A DNA stretch of 40,577 nucleotides from Lysobacter sp. Root690 (lineage in GTDB: Bacteria > Pseudomonadota > Gammaproteobacteria > Xanthomonadales > Xanthomonadaceae), in contig NZ_LMHM01000011.1 of NCBI RefSeq assembly GCF_001427785.1, forward strand, positions 518,459-559,035, in the 5' to 3' direction. Below, piece after piece: positions 36,544-40,577 of the stretch. Below the pieces are notes generated by a model. It was not told the DNA's origin and ran no database searches. It was given only the letters and a program-made list of their open reading frames with translations. The first letter of the stretch is position 1; each line of letters opens with the position of its first letter. Position numbers and translations under genes: made by a program.

Positions 36544-38094
36544 TCAGCTTCTCCACTGAAACGCGGGGCTGGCGAACAGCAGCGCGTAGCCTTCGCTGGC
36601 CGAACCGGCGCGGCGCAGGCCGATCGCGAAATCGCCGTTGACCGCGTCGCTGCCGAGCACCGACAGCGCGCGCTGATACGGCGTGGACGCCTGCGCATCG
36701 ACGCGCGCGGCGAACAACTGCGCGGCCTGGATGCGCTTGAACAGGCCGTCGGGATTGCTCCAGTCGGCGGCGGTGTCGGGAAACCCGGCCGGCGAGCGCG
36801 GCGTGAACACCGGTTGGCCGAGGCTGGCCAGTAATCCGATCAGCGCGCGCGCTTCGTTGCCTACCGGCAATTCGCCCGCGCGCAAGGCCGAGATCACGAA
36901 ATCGTTGGGGGTCTTGAACTTGCGCGCGGCCGGCGACCACGCCTCGTCGCTTTCGATCAGGCTGCGGTACAGCGCCCGCAGGTCGCCGTCGCTATGCAGA
37001 TAGGCCTGGGCCATGCGTTCGACCAACGCCGGCGGCGGCTCGTCGGCGACGAAATGGCGCGCGAGCTTGAAACTCAGATGGCGCGCGGTGGCTGGATGTC
37101 GGGCCAGATCGGCCAGCACCGCGCGGCCCTGTTCGACCCCGCCTTCGGCGTAGTCGCGGCCGAGCACGCGGCGCGCGCCGGGTTCGTGCGCATTGGCGCG
37201 GAACACGAACGAGGCGTCGAGCGCCTGCGCATCGCGCGGGCCCGGCGTGCTCCAGCCGGTGATCGCGCGCGCGAGTTCGATCACGTCGTCCTGGCGGTAG
37301 CCGCCGTCGACACCGAGGGTGTGCAGTTCGAGGATCTCGCGCGCGAGGTTTTCGTTGAGCCCGCGCCGCGGTTTGTCGCCATCGCCGCTCATGCGTTGCG
37401 CGCGCCGCGCCGCGCGCGAGTCGTCGCCGATCGATACCGCGTTGTCGAGATAACGCAGCATCGCCGGATGGCTTTCCACCGCGAGCAGCAGATCCTCGAA
37501 GCGGCCGAGCACGTGCGGCCGGATCGCTTCGCGCTCCATCGATCCGGCGTACAGGCGCGCGTTGCCCTTGTCGATGGAAACGGCGAAATGGTTCGACCAG
37601 AACTGGGTCAGGCGTTCGACGAACGGCGCCTCGGTGGAAGCGGCATGGCGATAGCGCGCGGCGAACTCGGCCAGTTGCTGGCGACGCAGTTCGCGGCGCA
37701 GGGCTTCGGCGGGAGTGGCGGGTTCGCGTTCGGCGGATTCGTTCGGTGTGGGACTGTTGCGGTCGGCGACAGTGCGGCGGCGGTGCGCGGATGCGGCGTT
37801 CATGCCGGGCGCGGTCATCGTCGATTCCGATGCGGATTCGGACGATGGAGCCATCATCGGCTGCGGCGACTTCGCCGGCGCTTCAGCGTTCCGGCTCGCG
37901 CGATTCGCGCGCTGTTGTTCGTATTCGCGCTGCAAGGTCGCGGCGCTGCCCGGCAGGTCGCGGAATTCCGCCAGCGACGGCGGCTCGCGCAATTGCACGA
38001 GCAGAATCTGGCGGCCGTCGCCGGCGCGGTCGAGCTCGCCGGGGCGTGCGCCGAGTCCGAAACGATTGGCGGCCGTGGCCTTGCTTGCGCTCAT
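36544..38094 (-). CDS. DUF1800 domain-containing protein
   Basis: A 516-residue protein of the DUF1800 family, nearly always encoded just before a DUF1501 gene as here. It starts MSASKATAANRFGLGARPGE, the typical 'hllrRagfG' type opening. A low-complexity Ser/Pro/Met-rich insertion (about 70-125) separates this from the main domain. Family motifs: FVERLTQFWSNHFAVSIDKG, REAIRPHVLGRFEDLLLAVE, HPAMLRYLDN, GLNENLAREILELHTLGVDG, GYRQDDVIELARAITGW, LARHFVADEPP, and FKTPNDFVISALRA near the end. There is no clear signal peptide. The 317-bp gap upstream (38095-38411) has no gene and may carry the promoter of the pair. Confidence 0.93.
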   Translation of the reverse strand: MSASKATAANRFGLGARPGELDRAGDGRQILLVQLREPPSLAEFRDLPGSAATLQREYEQQRANRASRNAEAPAKSPQPMMAPSSESASESTMTAPGMNAASAHRRRTVADRNSPTPNESAEREPATPAEALRRELRRQQLAEFAARYRHAASTEAPFVERLTQFWSNHFAVSIDKGNARLYAGSMEREAIRPHVLGRFEDLLLAVESHPAMLRYLDNAVSIGDDSRAARRAQRMSGDGDKPRRGLNENLAREILELHTLGVDGGYRQDDVIELARAITGWSTPGPRDAQALDASFVFRANAHEPGARRVLGRDYAEGGVEQGRAVLADLARHPATARHLSFKLARHFVADEPPPALVERMAQAYLHSDGDLRALYRSLIESDEAWSPAARKFKTPNDFVISALRAGELPVGNEARALIGLLASLGQPVFTPRSPAGFPDTAADWSNPDGLFKRIQAAQLFAARVDAQASTPYQRALSVLGSDAVNGDFAIGLRRAGSASEGYALLFASPAFQWRS

Positions 38095-38411
38095 CCGGCT
38101 CTCCGGGCGGGAACTACGCCAGAGAACGGGTGGCCACGCCTCGGGTTGACAGGCCGCGGAGCCTATTCAGTAGGCGATGCGCGGATTCGCAACTGCGGTC
38201 AAGGAATGGTGCACGGGCATGGCCGCGATCACGCTCGCGCGGGTTCCGCGGCGTTGCCCGGTCGTCCGATCGCCACGTCGATGCGTTGCGGCGATCGGAT
38301 TGAGTCGGACCAAACGGGCCTGCCGCAGCAGACCCGATAGCGATCGCCGCGCCGCAAATCCGACGACGCGACCGCGCAATCAAACGATCAGCCGCCGCAT
38401 CGCGCCGCGGC

Positions 38412-39809
38412 TCAATCCTCGGCGCTTTCGCCCGCCACCGTCATCCGCCCGATCAATATCGAACCGGTGCGCACATGCGAGCGCTCGTCGACGTCGGTGC
38501 CGACCGCTTCGATCGCCGAGAACATCGAACGCAGATTGCCGGCGATGGTGATGCCGTCGACCGGATACTGCAGCTCGCCGTTCTCGACCCAGAAACCGGC
38601 CGCGCCGCGCGAGTAATCGCCGGTCACCGCGTTGACGCCCTGCCCCATCAGCTCGGTCACCACCAGGCCGCGCCCCATCTGCTTGAGCATTGAGGTGTAG
38701 TCGCCGGCATTGGCCGCGACCTGCAGGTTGTGCACGCCGCCGGCGTTGCCGGTGGTCTGCAGGCCCAGCTTGCGCGCCGAATAACTGCTGAGCACGTAAT
38801 GCTGCAACACGCCGGCGTCGATCAAGGCCGATTCGTGGGTGGCCACGCCTTCGGCGTCGTACGAGGTCGAACGGTAGCCGCGATGCAGGAACGGTTGTTC
38901 GTCGATGCGGAACCACGACGGAAACAACTGGGTGCCGGCGCTGTCGACCAGGAAGCTCGCGCGCCGGTACAGCGCGCCGCCGCTGATGCCGCCGAGCAGA
39001 TGGCCGATCAGCGAACGCGCGCTTTCGGCCGCGTACAGCACCGGGTATTCGCCGGTCGCGATCTGCCGCGGAGCCAATCGCGCGACCGTGCGCTCGGCGG
39101 CCTTGCGGCCGACGCTGGCGGCCGATTCCAACTCGTCGGCGGCCATCGCCGAGGTGTACCAGCCATCGCGCTGCATATTGTCGCCGCGGCCGCCGATCAA
39201 GGCGACGCCGAGGCTGTGCTGGGTGCTGCGCTCGCGGCCGACGAAACCATGCGAATTGGCGTAGACGCCCAGGCTCGCGCCGGTGCCGACCGAGGCGCCA
39301 TCGCTGTTCTCGATGCGCTTGTCGAAATCGCGGCCAGCGCTTTCGCAGGCCAGCGCCAGTTCGATCGCGCGGTCGGCGTCGATGTTCCAGGGATGCCAGG
39401 TGTCGAAATCGCGCAGATCAGTCGCCATCAAGGCCGCGTCGGCCAAGCCGGCGGCTTCGTCGTCCTCGGTGTAGCGAGCCAGCGCGCAGGCCTGTTCGAC
39501 CGTGGCCTCCAGGCTCTCCTCGCGCAGATCGGCGGTGCTGGCGCTGCCTTTGCGCTGGCCGAAGTAGACGGTCATGGCGATGCCGCGGTCGCGGGTGGAT
39601 TCGACCGTTTCGACCTCGCCCATGCGCACGTTGACGTTGAGGCCGGCCTCTTCCGAGCACGACACTTCGGCCTGGGTGGCGCCGCGCGCGCGCGCCGCGG
39701 CGAGCAGCCGCTGTGACAGATCCACGAGCACGTCCAGGCGCGCTTCGGGGTCGGCGAAGGTGTGGGCCGGGGCGGCCGCGATGCCGGAGCTGGGGGCTAA
39801 CACGTTCAA
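38412..39809 (-). CDS. pmbA: Metalloprotease PmbA (TldE)
   Basis: One half of the TldD/TldE protease, which cleaves unfolded leader peptides (microcin B17, CcdA). The PmbA/TldE subunit lacks the zinc HExxxH motif carried by TldD, and none is seen here. The probable start is TTG at 39809 with AAGGA 7 nt upstream (465 residues); GTG at 39803 is an alternative. The reading to 40019 would overlap the divergent darP gene. Motifs: LNVNVRMGEVETVESTRDRG, SIGHLLGG-like LIGHLLGGISGGALYRRASF, LSSYSARKLGLQTTGNAGG and VNAVTGDYSRGAAGFWVENG followed by PVDGITIAGNL. It is divergent from darP, as in E. coli. Confidence 0.93.
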   Translation of the reverse strand: MNVLAPSSGIAAAPAHTFADPEARLDVLVDLSQRLLAAARARGATQAEVSCSEEAGLNVNVRMGEVETVESTRDRGIAMTVYFGQRKGSASTADLREESLEATVEQACALARYTEDDEAAGLADAALMATDLRDFDTWHPWNIDADRAIELALACESAGRDFDKRIENSDGASVGTGASLGVYANSHGFVGRERSTQHSLGVALIGGRGDNMQRDGWYTSAMAADELESAASVGRKAAERTVARLAPRQIATGEYPVLYAAESARSLIGHLLGGISGGALYRRASFLVDSAGTQLFPSWFRIDEQPFLHRGYRSTSYDAEGVATHESALIDAGVLQHYVLSSYSARKLGLQTTGNAGGVHNLQVAANAGDYTSMLKQMGRGLVVTELMGQGVNAVTGDYSRGAAGFWVENGELQYPVDGITIAGNLRSMFSAIEAVGTDVDERSHVRTGSILIGRMTVAGESAED

Positions 39810-39940
39810 TGGCTTATCCTTGGTGCCGCGGCGCGTGGGCGCCGCCGAGTTGGCGGTGGCGCGCAGGCGCCGCTGGAAACGCAAGCGGCGTCGTTGCGAC
39901 GCGATATTGTTCAGTTTGACGGTACACGAGGTGTTTTGCG

Positions 39941-40507
39941 ATGCGCGGCAGAGATGAGGAAACCGGCGAATTCCTGAGCCCCAGCCGGAGCCAGAACCGG
40001 CGCGAGGCGCTGGAAACATTGGCCCTGGGCGAAAAACTGGTGTCCCTGACCGAGGCCCAGCTGGCCAAGCTGCCGGTGCCCGAGGCGCTGCTGCCGCATA
40101 TCCGCGACTGCAAGCGCATCACCGCGCATGTCGCCCACAAGCGCCAGCTGGCGTTCCTGGCCAAGCAGATGCGCCGCGAGGACGATGCGGCGATGGACGC
40201 GCTGCGCGATGCGCTCGACGAAAACGGCGAGACCGCGCGGCGCGAGATCGCCGCGATGCACCGCATCGAGACCTGGCGCGAACGCCTGCTCGACAACGGC
40301 GACGCGGCGCTGGCCGAACTGCTCGACGAATACCCGGGCGCCGACCGGCAACGCCTGCGCCAACTGGTGCGCAACACGCTGGAAGAACGCAAGCGCAACA
40401 AGCCGCCGCATGCGTTTCGCGAGTTGTACCGCGAGTTGCGCACGGTGTTGGCTGGGCCGGGCGATGCGGGCGACGACGACGAGTTCATCGACGAAAGCCA
40501 CGACTGA
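39941..40507 (+). CDS. darP: Ribosome-associated protein DarP (YjgA)
   Basis: A 188-residue protein of the DUF615/YjgA family, a factor that associates with late 50S ribosomal precursors and aids peptidyl-transferase-centre maturation. Family features: [75 protein letters not shown], and the C-terminal [20 protein letters not shown]. Highly charged, soluble. It lies divergent to pmbA with a 131-bp gap, the conserved yjgA-pmbA arrangement. A dispersed repeat starts within about 25 bp of its stop. Confidence 0.95.
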   Translation: MRGRDEETGEFLSPSRSQNRREALETLALGEKLVSLTEAQLAKLPVPEALLPHIRDCKRITAHVAHKRQLAFLAKQMRREDDAAMDALRDALDENGETARREIAAMHRIETWRERLLDNGDAALAELLDEYPGADRQRLRQLVRNTLEERKRNKPPHAFRELYRELRTVLAGPGDAGDDDEFIDESHD

Positions 40508-40525
40508 ACGCAATTGCTTTTGAAG

Positions 40526-40577
40526 CCCCTCTCCCGCTGGCGGGGTGAGCGGGCGCTGCTTGCGAGCCATCGGCTCG
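40526..40577. repeat. Dispersed palindromic repeat at window end
   Basis: Sequence beginning CCCCTCTCCCGCTGGCGGGG, continuing through GTGAGCGGGCGCTG, and ending TTGCGAGCCATCGGCTCG. The second half is an inverted copy of the element at 27991-28035 (GAGCCATGGCTCGCAA … TCACCCCGC). It is cut by the window edge. Confidence 0.75.

Overview
The window is a very GC-rich gammaproteobacterial chromosome segment. The gene order pyrH … frr-uppS-cdsA-dxr-rseP-bamA-lpxD-fabZ-lpxA … lpxB-rnhB … dnaE … accA, together with the style of the intergenic repeats, points to Xanthomonadaceae. I infer Lysobacter or a close relative; the genus is an inference, the family is fairly safe. I see no rRNA, tRNA, prophage, transposase or CRISPR array.

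Layout. (1) 1-1588: a small secreted SH3-like protein and an AIM24-family protein on the minus strand, ending in a dispersed repeat at the window edge. (2) 1589-2415: pyrH with a clear hairpin terminator. (3) 2525-6505: an accessory block between pyrH and frr. It holds a BlaI/MecI-type repressor and an M56 (BlaR1/MecR1-type) membrane metallopeptidase with a long repeat tail, on the minus strand, and then a zinc-type cation diffusion facilitator with a histidine-rich tail. (4) 6793-17160: the envelope biogenesis block, covering ribosome recycling, undecaprenyl-PP synthesis, CDP-diacylglycerol, the MEP pathway, site-2 protease, outer-membrane assembly and lipid A synthesis. (5) 17171-20651: an interruption between lpxA and lpxB. 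It carries an unknown small protein, a secreted polysaccharide-lyase-like protein and decayed remnants of heparinase-like and sulfatase genes. (6) 20652-27659: lpxB, rnhB, a small DUF1232-like protein and dnaE. (7) 28141-34277: accA, a GT51-like protein that appears catalytically dead, an Old Yellow Enzyme, tilS, a repeat-filled gap, xseB and ispA. (8) 34706-40507: a DUF4870 membrane protein, a DUF1501/DUF1800 pair, pmbA (tldE) and darP (yjgA).

Most genes are core metabolism. dxr, ispA and uppS run from the MEP pathway to undecaprenyl diphosphate. lpxD, fabZ, lpxA and lpxB make lipid A. cdsA and accA feed phospholipid and fatty-acid synthesis. rseP and bamA handle envelope stress and outer-membrane protein assembly.

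The unusual material lies in the breaks in the conserved order and in the gaps, which hold at least four families of dispersed palindromic repeats and one short tandem array. I did not find a convincing wholly new system. The best leads are the repeat-tailed M56 peptidase with its BlaI-type operators, the LpxA acyl-chain ruler residue, the decayed polysaccharide-degradation locus inside the lipid A cluster, and the GT51-like protein.
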